From Zancudomyces culisetae (taxonomy: Eukaryota; Kickxellomycota; Harpellomycetes; Harpellales; Legeriomycetaceae), in contig LSSK01000893.1 of assembly GCA_001969505.1 (NCBI GenBank), positions 1 through 21,454 on the forward strand: a stretch of 21,454 bases of DNA. Direction: 5' to 3'. Position 1 is the stretch's first letter. Each line of letters begins with the position of its first letter. Both the position numbers and the translations under genes were made by a program. The notes beneath the pieces were generated by a model, which saw only the letters and a program-made list of their open reading frames with translations, was not told where the DNA came from and did not search any database. This document shows positions 1 to 10,600 of this stretch, piece after piece.

Positions 1-236
1 TCCCGCTCCTCTTCTCCTTCCTCCTGCTGCTCCCGTGCTACCCTCTTATTGCTTTTATTCTCGTTAATCTGTACATCTCTTTCTCCCTCTCGTGCCCTTA
101 GGTTTTTATTTTCAATTACTGCTTGCTTATCCTTGATGTTATTTATCATTGTTCTCCCATGTCCCAGATTGTTCGTGTTTATACTTGTATTATTTGGTAT
201 CCCTAGTATTCTAATCCGAGTGCTTTTTTCTGTCAT
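1..236 (-). CDS. Possible 5' part of an unrecognised gene, cut by the window edge
   Basis: A minus-strand frame stays open from an ATG at 236-234 to the window edge, 78 codons without a stop. An in-frame TAA lies just upstream of this ATG, and the leader before it is A-rich, as is common in yeast. The predicted peptide begins MTEKSTRIRILGIP and turns into a highly charged Glu/Arg/Lys/Gln stretch that could be a coiled coil. I do not recognise a family. The minus strand here is purine-rich, which makes TAA, TAG and TGA more likely by chance, so an open frame of this length is mildly supportive. The opposite-strand frames give only low-complexity Leu/Phe/Ser peptides and look like shadows. It could still be a purine-rich leader rather than coding sequence. 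Confidence 0.3.
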   Translation of the reverse strand, partial: MTEKSTRIRILGIPNNTSINTNNLGHGRTMINNIKDKQAVIENKNLRAREGERDVQINENKSNKRVAREQQEEGEEER

Positions 237-504
237 CTTTTATCCCTTTTTAAACCTCTTGGTCTCAGTTTCTTTTATATGTTCGTCCCAATTTGCTCTT
301 TCTTCCTTGTCCTTTGTCTTTTTCATTTATTTTCCAAATTGAATCGCTATTTTAATAAATTTAGCTGGACGAAAAGATTTTTTTTCTTTTTGTTATTTAC
401 ACATTGGTTAATATTCTTGTACTCCTTTTTTCTTTACTTTATTTTCTTGTACTCTTTCGCCTTCTCTCGCTCTCTAAATCGATAATCCTCTTGATATAAA
501 TTAT

Positions 505-527
505 AAAACAATCACTGTGATTGTTTT
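505..527. repeat. Perfect 11-bp inverted repeat with a 1-nt centre
   Basis: AAAACAATCAC at 505-515 is followed by T and by its exact reverse complement GTGATTGTTTT at 517-527, with more T after it. It lies about 270 bp upstream of the possible minus-strand gene start at 236. The spacer is too short for a good RNA hairpin loop, so a dimeric protein-binding site is the likelier reading. The function is inferred only. Confidence 0.6.
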
Positions 528-2337
528 TTTTGACTCGTGTGGATCCGCCCTTTTCCTTTAATTCCAAAATTATCTACCACTACTTTGTAAAAATCCGTAG
601 CTAGATACTAGTTGAGTTTCTCGGTATTTTTATTTTCTCCTTTATATTGTCTTGATATATTTATTTTTTTGAAAATGGTTGATTTGGTTTGGATTTCTAG
701 TTGAAATCTATATATTATTCAAAAAAAAACAATTAAACCAAAACAATAAACGACTAGTTGCTTGTATAATCTAATTCAACAGTACTCGACAAATCAGTTT
801 AATCTCTTGTAAAAAAAAATTCTTTTAGCTTGTTGGTCAATATCAAGAGTGTTATTCTCCAATATATATTAGTTCTTTAACACTATAATAAATAAATATA
901 TACAAAAAAAAACAAACTTTTCTTTGGATATATCAACAATAACAAAAATTATTGTGGATAAATTGTGAACAATTATTTTTAAAAGATTCGATAATTTACC
1001 ATAAACATAAATAAAACAGGAAATGAAAGGTTCAGAAATTCTATAGTGTGATTTTTTAAGATTTTTTATTTTTCCCCCCAAAATTCCTTTTCCTCTCCCT
1101 CCCTCTCCCCCCCTTACTTGCCATCGTTCAATTCGCTCTAGTAATTTTTGTTTTATTATTTTTTTACTTATTTTTTTTTTGCTTTCCAAAAAGAGCACAT
1201 AATAGGGAATTTAAAATGTAAAATATCCAATAATTTATAAATATCTACAAACTAACTCTTGAAATAACGTGAAAAAAGCTAGTAATTTAATCTCAATTTA
1301 AAGTTGGTTGATAAACTTGGTCTTTTATTTAAATTTTTCATTAAATAAAAACTTATAAAGTATTAAAAATCACGAAATGAAATAAAAAAACAAGACAAAA
1401 GAAAAAAAAGAAAAAAAAGACAATAATCTCAATTTACATTTTTGTTTGATGGACATTGCTTTTTTCTTTTCAGTCTAAAATAAAATAAAAGTTACAATAT
1501 AAAAGTTTTGTATTTGGGAATATGACTTGTACAAGTAGTCTCTTATTTCCTAGCTTGTAAAAAACAAGTATTCAAATCTCTATAATTTAAATAGTAGCCC
1601 ATTCCAGTGGTACTATTTAGCGAATTCAAAGTAGATGAGAGGAAAATGGAGATAGAGATGGAGAAGTAGAAGTAGAGTGTACTATGAGTGATGGTAGTGA
1701 TGGTTGGATAATATTAATATCCTAGCATCGGTTCGTTCCTTTTAACTTTAATTTTAATATTAATTTTAATATAATACAAAGTTTTTATTTTTTGGACAAA
1801 TTGTGAGTTATTCTAGGTGTGATTATAGACTCCGTCCACTAGAAACGTATTTTAATTTAATAAAGATGTTATAGATGTAGGATACGGGAACTTGATAAAC
1901 AGAAAAGAGAGGGGCTGAAGATTGAGGGTTGGTGGAGAGTATATTAGTGAAAGGCAAAGTATTGTATGTTATTCCTTGTTACTAGTAAATAAATAACCAA
2001 TACTTTTTGGTAGCGAATTATACAGTTTATGGCTTGTAAATGGAAAGCGTGACATGCAATATGTATGATATAATGCAATGCAATAAAAAAAATTCCGTCA
2101 GGTTATTTGCTTTTATATTATTTTATATTATTTTATTTTTTGTATATAATGATCACAAGATTTAAAAAGCAAATAAATACCAGAATATTCTTACCTAATT
2201 TACAAATAAAAAATATTCAAATTATTCAAATTATTAAAAATATAAACCCGATAATTATACAAAGTACGCAGGGAAATGTACAAGTTTATTGTCATTATAT
2301 ATGTAATAGTATTGTTAATAGCTAAAATTTAAATATA

Positions 2338-2376
2338 ATGAGATGAGATGGGATGTGATGGATTGAGATGAGATGG
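2338..2376. repeat. Degenerate GAGATG / GGATG tandem repeat
   Basis: The stretch is built from imperfect copies of (G)AGATG, GGATG and TGATG in tandem. It is purine-rich on the plus strand and lies in the non-coding region upstream of the BTG/Tob gene. It looks like a decayed microsatellite. Confidence 0.55.
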
Positions 2377-2440
2377 AAAAGATTTAATCCTAGAAAGTAT
2401 ATCGAATTTAAGATTTGAATTTGATGTTTAATGATAATTA

Positions 2441-2461
2441 TTTCCTATTTCCTATTTCCTA
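2441..2461. repeat. Three perfect TTTCCTA heptamers
   Basis: The 7-mer TTTCCTA occurs three times in tandem, and an AAAAAT-type repeat follows at about 2469-2491. Both are simple repeats in non-coding DNA, and no function is visible. Confidence 0.7.
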
Positions 2462-2867
2462 TTTTCAAAAAAATAAAAATAAAAATAAAAACACTACGGG
2501 GAGGAGAGGGGAGAAGGGGAATATTGAACGTGAAGTAGGAAAAAGAAAGATAAATGGATAAATGAATGAATGGAAATATGTGGATTCAAAATAAACCGAG
2601 AACGGAGTAAGTGAAGGTGTGGGTGTGGATATGGGTTTGGAAGAGAAAGAGGAAGAGGAAAGGAAAGAGTGAGGAGAAGTAAAGAGAAAGAAGGAGGGGT
2701 GGAGTTTGGTTGGATAGATGGTGTAAGATGGCGTGGGTCCTCTTCAAGTTCCAGTTTTAATGTTCAAGGATGTAATAAAACTAGATTTTTACAGTTTAAA
2801 GTTATATTTAATTTTTAATAGACAAATAAAATAAAATAAAATAAATAAGGGAGAATGTAACAATGAT

Positions 2868-2910
2868 GGGGGGAGGGGGGAGGAGGCAGGAGGGGTGGGG
2901 GTGGGGTGGG
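2868..2910 (+). promoter_or_regulatory. G-quadruplex-forming motif upstream of the BTG/Tob gene
   Basis: G runs on the plus strand are 2868-2873, 2875-2880, 2892-2895, 2897-2901, 2903-2906 and 2908-2910. The last four are separated by single T residues, the classical arrangement for a very stable parallel G-quadruplex. It lies about 560 bp upstream of the BTG/Tob start codon, with the G-rich strand on the coding strand. G runs of this length are unexpected in such AT-rich DNA. A regulatory role is an inference. Confidence 0.5.
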
Positions 2911-3181
2911 AGAGAAAGAAAGAACAAGAATAAAAGAAAGAACAAGAAAAAAAAGGAAAGCGGAGGAAGGGAGTGGGAAATCTAATGTGTTTGAAATTCA
3001 ATAAAAATGGAATTCGTCAAATAGAGAAAAAGCTGTTTAATAATCCATAAATTTGGGTTGGATTTTTTTATTCATGCACATTAATAAATGTAAGGACAAA
3101 ATAAAAAAATAAAAAAAATAATATTAAAAAAAGTAGAAATTTGTGTATTTAAATACTAATTATTTTAAACCCTTTATTATA

Positions 3182-3208
3182 TATACCTATACCTATACCT
3201 ATACCTAT
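3182..3208. repeat. TATACC / CCTATA hexanucleotide repeat
   Basis: About four tandem copies of the hexamer TATACC lie 265-290 bp upstream of the BTG/Tob ATG. The repeat is a microsatellite and also contains TATA-like sequence, so it could sit in the core promoter region. That role is not shown. Confidence 0.65.
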
Positions 3209-3341
3209 TTCTATTTTTATATTTTGCAACTATTACCTAACTACAAATACACACAAAAAAAAACACACATATACACCTCTTTTTTATTTTTATTTTTATA
3301 CTTTATATTTATGCTTTTACTTTTCATTTTTAACAAACAAA

Positions 3342-3386
3342 CCAACAAACTCAACCAACAAACTCAACCCCCCCTTCCCCCCCCCC
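3342..3386 (+). repeat. Tandem 13-mer plus C-tract in the probable BTG/Tob leader
   Basis: CCAACAAACTCAA occurs twice, head to tail, at 3342-3354 and 3355-3367. It is followed by C7-TT-C10 at 3368-3386. The block ends 87 nt before the start codon and is probably in the 5' UTR or the proximal promoter. A long C-tract just before a yeast start codon is unusual and may affect scanning or bind poly(C)-binding proteins. Confidence 0.55.
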
Positions 3387-3473
3387 TTTAATTTGAATTT
3401 TAATCCAAATTCTTGATTTTTCAAATTGCCAAATAAAGAGAAAAACAAAAAGAAAAAGAAAAAGAAAATAAGG

Positions 3474-4297
3474 ATGCAAAAGGAAATAGATCAGGCTATT
3501 GATTTTATATTGTCAAAGATTCCAGATTCCGACCTTAACAGTCAAAGCCGAAGCGGCCTACGATCGGCACTGACAACCGAGCTAACCAAACGATACAATG
3601 GACACTGGTACCCCCAAACACCGACCAAGGGGTCGGCATATCGAGCATTGACGATTTGGTCGCGGGTAGATCCGATTATCATAAAGGCAGCGAAAATGGC
3701 AAATATCAACCCCACGATTCTGTCGGCAAACTTGCCCAAGGACCTGACTATTTGGTGTGACCCTCATTCGGTATCTTATAGAATTGGGGATTATGGATCT
3801 TGTATTTGTGTTTATGAAAACAAACGTGAATTGCTTGAACATACCAAGCGGCATGTGGCTGAACGCGTTAATAATTCCTCGACTGGCGACTTTGTTATTA
3901 GCGCTTATACAGCACCCGTGGTTATCCGTCGTGCTACTGCTGACCGTGTACCTTCACCAGGTAAAACATATTCCTCTACCTATCTACCTATCTACCTATC
4001 TACCTATCTACCTATCTATCCATTTATTTATTTATTTAAATGTATTTTTTTCAAAGCAAAACTTGGAAATAATGTATAATATATAATATAATATAATATT
4101 TATAGATAGCAATACACTTTACTCCCGTTCATCATCAACAAAAGCAACATTAAAGAATATGGTTAATCTCAGTAATGGTAGTGGTAATGGCACACGAGTC
4201 GGGCTACAAAACGATGTTGCTAGAATGAAATCCAAAACACCTACAAGTATCAATTTTCAGCAAGTAAATATGAATACTGGTATTACATCTAGTCAGC

Positions 4298-4344
<47 letters not shown>

Positions 4345-4407
4345 GGTTCTTCATTATCAATGACACAATTACCCAAACTCAGACATCCTAATGCACCAAA
4401 AGCTTGA
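3474..4407 (+). CDS. BTG/Tob-family (anti-proliferative) protein, two exons
   Basis: The CDS joins 3474-3960 and 4106-4407 and encodes 262 residues. The BTG domain occupies about residues 1-125. Box A is at about 40-61 (GHWYP and KGSAYR), and box B at about 86-107 (LPKDLTIWCDP and SVSYRIGDYGS). In characterised members this domain binds the Caf1/Pop2 deadenylase of the Ccr4-Not complex and promotes mRNA deadenylation, so a role as a cytoplasmic or nuclear mRNA-decay adaptor is expected. The tail is Ser/Asn/Gln-rich, with 17 glutamines at 226-242. The start is the ATG at 3474, because the upstream in-frame codons are a poly-Lys, A-rich leader with no ATG. Joining at 4105 restores the frame as a split Asp codon, while the next AG at 4109 leads to an early stop. 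The gene is convergent with TOM1. S. cerevisiae has no BTG/Tob gene. Family is confident; function is inferred from animal members. Confidence 0.9.
3961..4105 (+). other. Intron of the BTG/Tob gene with a CTAT/CTAC repeat
   Basis: The 145-nt intron starts GTAAAA and ends TATAG, after the first base of a codon. Positions about 3976-4020 are a tetranucleotide array of CTAC and CTAT units, followed by AT-rich sequence. No clear TACTAAC branch point is visible. Removal is supported because the downstream frame continues with a Ser/Thr-rich and polyQ tail. If retained, the frame stays open to a stop at 4077-4079. Confidence 0.8.
4294..4344 (+). repeat. CAG(CAA)16 microsatellite encoding polyglutamine
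   Basis: One CAG and sixteen CAA codons encode 17 glutamines (residues 226-242) in the tail of the BTG/Tob protein. Nearly pure CAA suggests slippage and probable length variation between strains. Confidence 0.95.
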
Positions 4408-4665
4408 CATTTTTAAAATGTCTCTCTCTCTCTCTCTTTTTTTTTTTTTTATTATCATTATTTAGTTTCACCCTTCACTTCTCTCCTCACTTCACCACTC
4501 CTCCCCTTTTCTCTTTATTTTTTTTTAATGTACAAAATTTATAATTGTATTTTGAAATATTACAAGAATGTTGTTGAAAACAAGATTTTATTTGTTGTTA
4601 GTATATAAAATAAATAAATAAATATATATATATATATAAAAGTGATAAATAATAAAAGTATTAAA
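4408..4665. other. Convergent 3' region between the BTG/Tob gene and TOM1
   Basis: The 258 bp between the two stop codons holds a CT repeat with a T-tract (about 4421-4451), AATAAATA-type A/T sequence at about 4609-4625 and a TA repeat to about 4638. These resemble yeast efficiency and positioning elements for 3' end formation. The spacer is short enough for the two 3' UTRs to abut or overlap. Confidence 0.6.
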
Positions 4666-7600
4666 CTAGCTAAAACCAAAACCAGTACTACATTCAGAAA
4701 TAGCAGTCAATAACTGATCACGTAAAACCTCATAGGATTCATAAAGAGGCAGATCCAATTGATTAAAGCAAGTATGGGCACTAGGCAATCTCAAATTGGA
4801 ACTGAAATCCTTGTGAATTTGGAATTTCTGGTACCCACCACTTCCCTGCAATTTGGAAAAGCCTTCCAATGGAACTTTGCTAGTTCCAGTAACAAACTGC
4901 AACAGCTTGGCGCGTTCTTCCTGGTCAAAGGCTCGCACAGCCCTCCAGAACCACTGGATTTGCACACAGGAACTTGAATACCCGCCGTGGTACTCGGTAT
5001 TGTTCCTCCAATCGTCCACGTCGATATCAGGCAGCCCACTAATCAACAACTCGACCTCTTGCTCGTTCATTATCTGAATCAGGTCCTTGGGAACCAGTTC
5101 GTGGAAGCCTTCAAGGAAGGCATTGATTTGGTCCTGGATAGCAACGGTCAGTCTCTGTTCAGATACCAGCCGCACATACTCGACTTTATTCTCTTGAGTA
5201 ACGGGAATGTTTCGGCCATCAGGTATCAAATCTACAATACGCAACTGGCCAAAATCATCGACATGCACCGAAAATGTCTCGTCAACAATATCGGTTATAT
5301 CATTGTCCAAAATCCACTGCAGCGACTTGAAATATTCCGGATCAACCGCCTCCATATCCTTATAATCCACAGGTCTTCCCAACATATGTTTGTAGAACGA
5401 CCGTGTAAAATACGCATCAAACAGCCGTTGGTCACAAATAGCCTTGCCAATAATCCGACCGACAAATTTGAAATACAACAAATGGTCCGGATTGGCCCAG
5501 CTCTGAGGATTTGGCTGGTACGTAATCTTGTCGGCAGCACTAGGCTTGAACAACGCATAGTCTGGATTAAACATTTGCCGCGAAAGCACCGTAAACCATT
5601 CTCTAGTAACGCCTCCCGCATCAACTCCCTCCTCCTCATAAAACTTGACATTCAATTTCCCATGCCGGATTTCCGCCCCTGATTTACCCGCAAACTGGTG
5701 GAAACTGTCTTCAAACACATACTGTCTTCGAACATTCAAATTCAGCGTCACTGCACTGTACCGATTGTCGTCATTGACCGTCGCCGTCGCCAACTTTTGG
5801 TAGAAATACGACCGCTTGTTATCGAATTCAAGCACCCGAGGGTTGTGTACCAACAACGAAAACGACCCACTTAATAAGTTGGGATTGGACCGGACTAGCG
5901 TATTGAGAATCTTTTTATGAGTATCTGTAAAATTCAAAAACAATAAATCTTCAGATTTACCACTTGTTGTTGTTGTTGTTGTTGTTGTAACAGAAGGAGA
6001 AGAAGAAATAGAACCAGTTGAAGAGGGTCGATGAACATGAGGTTTAGATACTACCATAAACGACTCTATTAATGGTAATAACACTGACGCCATATGTGTC
6101 AAGTCCTGTGTTTGTTGGATATACGTCAAACTCTTTCCCAACAACGTCCACAGTTCTATAAACAATGGCGATTTCCACAAACTCTTTTCAACCTCTTTGA
6201 TATAATCACCGGTCAGTTTGGCCGCAATATTTGATGCCACTGACGTTGTTGCTTCTGTACCTTTTTCTTTTTCTTTTTCTGCTCCTTTTTCTGTTTCTGT
6301 TTCTATCTCCATATTTTTTTCTTTTTCTTTTTTCTCTTTTTCCTTTTTCTCTTTTTCTTTTTCTTGTTCTTCTTCGTTCAAAATTGTACTGGTTCGTTTC
6401 TTTGATAAAATATAATCAGTAGCTTTAAGCAATCTCAAAATCCGTGCCTGTAGCGAAGAAGGCAAAGTAAAAGAAGAAAGTGTCAGCCTTTGAATATCAT
6501 CCAAATCCTTGACCTCCTTCTCCATCAACAAATTAAGCTTAACCAAATCCCGACTCGCAAGCTCGATATGCTTAAATATCGATTCCGTCAACTCGGTCAT
6601 TATCACTGGTAGCGCATTATCCAAACACAACAAATGCTGAATCAGCACCAACGTGTTTTGCAACGTCTTGCTGGTACATTCCCCTGCACACAACACATTC
6701 ACCACCGCCTTTAACGCCTGCTTTGGAATCACTGGCAGTAACAACTGTCTATCATGCTTGTGGCTAGCTGGTGCTTTTGCCCATAGTGGTAATGGCTTGG
6801 TTACTAGCGATAGTAAATGTACCAGTGATTCTGTAATTTGTGGATCTGATCCATAATAAAATGGCCGTTGTAATAACATTAGTAGATCAACTAATGGGCT
6901 CTTGGATACTTGCTCATTATTTCCTCCTGTAATTGATGTTGATGTCTCGTTACTCTTCATCAAGCTAACATTGCTATTATTATTATTATTGTTGTTGTTG
7001 TTGGGTTCCAACAAGAAATATAAAGCTGCTCTTGGATTCTTTCTTGTCAATTGAATCAACGAATCCAAACAAGTCAATATTGGAGAATGAGTAGCAGCCA
7101 AACAATGCAATTTCGTCAATAAAAACACACCACCATTAACATTAACATTAACACTAACACTATTATTATTGTTTGTGTTTGTATTTGTGTTTGTATTTGT
7201 GTTTCCATCTAGAGTTTCAACAACACTTGGCGTTTCACTAACAATCTTTTGATTCAAAAACTGCTCAACCTTCTCAAAACTATTACACTCATTCGACAAT
7301 AACATCAGCACCATCGCTATGTAATCACTCCGAGTCTTTGGGTTTTCACACAGGTTGTTCAGTGTCTTGGATACCATCTGGTCCACCACCATCCCCTTTG
7401 GCAAAAACAAAAATCGCACCAAACTCACCAGCTCCGCCGTACTCAATATCTGAACCATCTTGTCCCGATCACTTGGCTTGCTCTCTTGCTTTGTTTGTGC
7501 ATTTCCATTGTCATTGTCATTATCATTATCATTGTTGTTGCTGTTGTTGTTGCTGTTGTCTTGTCGTCGTATATGTCCAGTCAGATGTGGATTCATTACT

Positions 7601-10600
7601 CGATTTAGTAGTTGGCTCCTTATCCCCCGATCTCGATCTCTATCTCTGTCTCTATCTCGTCCGAGATGGTTACTGAAATGTATGAAATCTGACATTGTAT
7701 CTCGTCGACTCGTTGTTCCTTCCAAAACTCGTTCTGTAAATGTGTTTTCAGATCTCGAATTCTCTCCTCCAAGTATATTACGTACTGACGTCATGATATT
7801 TAACAGTTGTTGGTTTGGTTCTGTCTCTCTTGTCAAACCTGTAGTCGTTTCTAAATCTGTTGCTACTCCTGTTCCTACTCCTGCCTCTAATCCTGTTCCC
7901 GATCCCGATCCTGCTCCTGCTCGTCTTAATCCTTGTTGTTGTTGTCTTAGTCTATGTTGTTCCTGTCGTGCTTGTAAAGTCTGTAATAACCGTTGTTGTT
8001 CAATAACTTCTTGTCTAATATCTGGTGGAAGTGCATCAAGAAATTCTCTACTAACTTGAGTTGAAACACGTTGAGTAGAACTCTCATTATTAGTAGCAGT
8101 AGTAGCAGTAGTAGCACCAGTAGTAGCAGGTATAGTAGCAGTAGCAGTAGCACCAGTAGTAGTGGTAGGGACAGTAGCAGGTATAGTAGTAGCAGGTATG
8201 GTAGTAGTAGTAGTAGTAGTAGTAGTAGTATTGTTGTTCCTTCTAGTTTCTGCTTCCAATTCATTCATTCTTTGTGCTAATACTTCTCTTCGCATTTCAT
8301 TGGGAATAGCTTGTATAAACTCTAAATCGATTCCTAAATTGGCTATATTTACCATTTCCCCATCAATTTCAACAAGTATTGGCTCGCTTTGAGTATCTTG
8401 AACACTGGTTTCAGCTTTTTCTCCTTCCTCCTTTTTCTCCTCCTCCTCCTCCTCTTTCTCCTCTTCCTCTTTTTGCTTTTCTTTTTCTTTCTCCTTTTCT
8501 TTTTCTTTCTCTTTCTCTTTTTCTTTCTCCTCTTTTTCTTTTTCTTTCTTTTCTCTTTCCAATCTCAACACTTCCCTCTTTTTCATCAAGGACTTGGAAA
8601 GACTCTCCAACGCATCAGTAATCTTCTGCGCCTTCTCATACTCCACCCTCGCAGCCTCCCACAACCTATTCGAAACAACCGTCGACATCCTAACCGATCG
8701 ATCAGAACTCATCCCCTCATACCACAAATACGTCTCTTGCTGCCACCGCTCATGTGTATACAATGGTGTGTTGCTTGATATTGCCCGCACCGACAACGCC
8801 ATCATCACTACCAATTGTGAAATGTTTATTATCTGTTGAAACATTGGTCGAATATTATTACTAGCTTCCTCGACTTTTACTTTTTCATCTCGCTTTTCAT
8901 CTGTCTTTTCTTTTTCATCTTGCTTTTCTTTTGGTACCTCCAAACTAACTGGTGACTGTGTCTGTGATTGTGTCTGTGATTGTGATTGCGAGGTTTCTGT
9001 ATCCATCATACTGGCCCGAATAGGCTCACTTTCAGTAACACTCACATTAACAAGCCCTCGTCTAGCCAACGAATTTCGCGAATGTGGCAACCCACTACCA
9101 CCACCACCACCAAGCGAACCTCGAGTCAATCGATGCAGTGTAGCTATGCTATTTCCCGCATCTACCGCCATCAACGGATGCGCCAATCCATGACTCAAAT
9201 TAACATTCGGTGCAAACAACAACGTCGATGACCGCCTAAACTCATTGTTCAACACATGTGTTCCCAGTGAATGTACCAACTGGTCTCCCAAATTGTGTGG
9301 CGTTTGTGTATCCAATCGACCTAGTGATGAATAACTAACTCCTACTCCTCCTGCTCCTTCTATTCCTCCTATTCCTATTCCTCCTATTCCCATTCCCATT
9401 CCTATCCCTATTCCTCTTCCTCTTCCACGCAAATGTGTATCAAATCCACTATTAATCCCTATTCCCATTCCCATCCCCATTCCCATTCCCATTCCCATTC
9501 CTAATCCACGACTAATTCCTCCATCAACCCCATACCGCACATTTCCCAATCCAAAATCCATCAACTCGTCCTCATCTTCTTCACCATCATCATCATCATC
9601 GTCATCATCATCGTCATCATCTTCATCATCCTCACTATCTCCTTCATCATCTTCATCATCACTAATCTCATCATCATCTTCATTGTTGTTGTTGCCACTA
9701 TTTCCTCCAATTCGTATATTTCCATCATCAAACTCAAACTCCATCCATTCGGTTCCTCCATACCTATCACTTCCTCCTCCTCCTCCTCCTCCTAATCGCG
9801 AACGATTATTTCTTGCACCTCCACTATTCCGATAATACTGAGTACCATACCCTCCTACTCCTCCTACACCTGCTTCATTAAACGATGTCTCCAATTCATC
9901 AGGTACTTGTTCAGTTATCACAATTCTCCTCGCTATTTGATTATCCGGTATATTCACATCTCTTCCTCTCCCTCCTCCTCCTCCTCCTCCTCCTCTACCT
10001 CCTCCAATCGCTGTAAATCGAAGACTTCCAGGAATACCATCACGTGTTCGTTCAAACACACTATCCACAACTGAACTCAACATTTGATGAACATTACTAC
10101 TATTTGCTGGATTTCTTCTCATTGAAGAACCATCCAACTCCAACTCCATATCTAAATCCAAATCCAAATCCAAATCCAAATCCATGTCCAAATCCATGTC
10201 TAAATTCAAATCCAAATTTCTTGTTTCTCTACCAAGTTCTTGTGCTGAAATTCCATCTTGGATTGATCCAGGTGGTAAATGTGGTGAATTTGTGTATGTC
10301 TGATGACGACGATTTTGCTGTTGTTGTTGGTTTTGTTGTTGTAGATTTGTTCTCATTGACATATCCATATCCAACTCTGAATCGTCTTCTTCAACTATCT
10401 GTTCCAATTCTCGAATCAATTCAGTCGGAAACGCTTCAATTCCATCATCATCATCATCATCATCATCATCCTCACCTTGATCGTCATCATCATCACTACG
10501 GTTCCATTCTGCTAATTCATCATCCAACATATCGTCATCATCAATAGATCCTCCTCTTCCTCTTCCTCTCCTTCCTCCTCCCACTCCCATCTCCATTCCC

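Larger units (their letters stand above)
528..3473. other. Long AT-rich intergenic region without a convincing gene
   Basis: No reading frame here has coding-like composition. The frames at 869-1198 (minus), 2107-2325 (plus), 2789-3001 (minus) and 3143-3391 (plus) encode only AT-driven or homopurine/homopyrimidine peptides. Visible content is poly-A/T tracts, a pyrimidine block at 1074-1113, purine-rich blocks at about 2490-2750 and 2860-2980, several short tandem repeats and a G-rich motif. It probably carries the promoter of the BTG/Tob gene starting at 3474. I found no tRNA-like box A/box B pair. Confidence 0.6.

Noticed and set aside
49-485. Hydrophobic plus-strand frames (49-342 and 279-485)
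   Set aside because: They arise from a pyrimidine-rich strand giving Leu/Phe/Ser runs. The minus strand is the better coding candidate.
1074-1113. C-rich block as a third G-quadruplex motif on the minus strand
   Set aside because: One loop would be 17 nt and two runs have only three bases. It is too weak to claim.
869-1198. A 109-codon minus-strand frame
   Set aside because: Poly-A/T and poly-C/G tracts dominate it, and the peptide is Lys/Ile/Phe low-complexity without motif.
1720-1745. CGGTTCGTTCC, resembling a tRNA box B, followed by T-rich sequence
   Set aside because: It lacks the invariant purine-A of the T-loop and a pairing T-stem.
3426-3473. Upstream extension of the BTG/Tob frame from TTG 3426
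   Set aside because: There is no ATG, and the extension is a poly-Lys run from an A-rich leader. The ATG at 3474 begins directly at the BTG domain.
4987-5682. A 231-codon plus-strand frame opposite the HECT domain
   Set aside because: It is exactly antisense to the conserved catalytic domain, and its peptide has no recognisable motif. It is a shadow of TOM1.
7460-8059. A 199-codon plus-strand frame rich in Leu, Ser and Cys
   Set aside because: It is antisense to repeat-encoded linkers of TOM1, and the composition is that of the complementary repeats.
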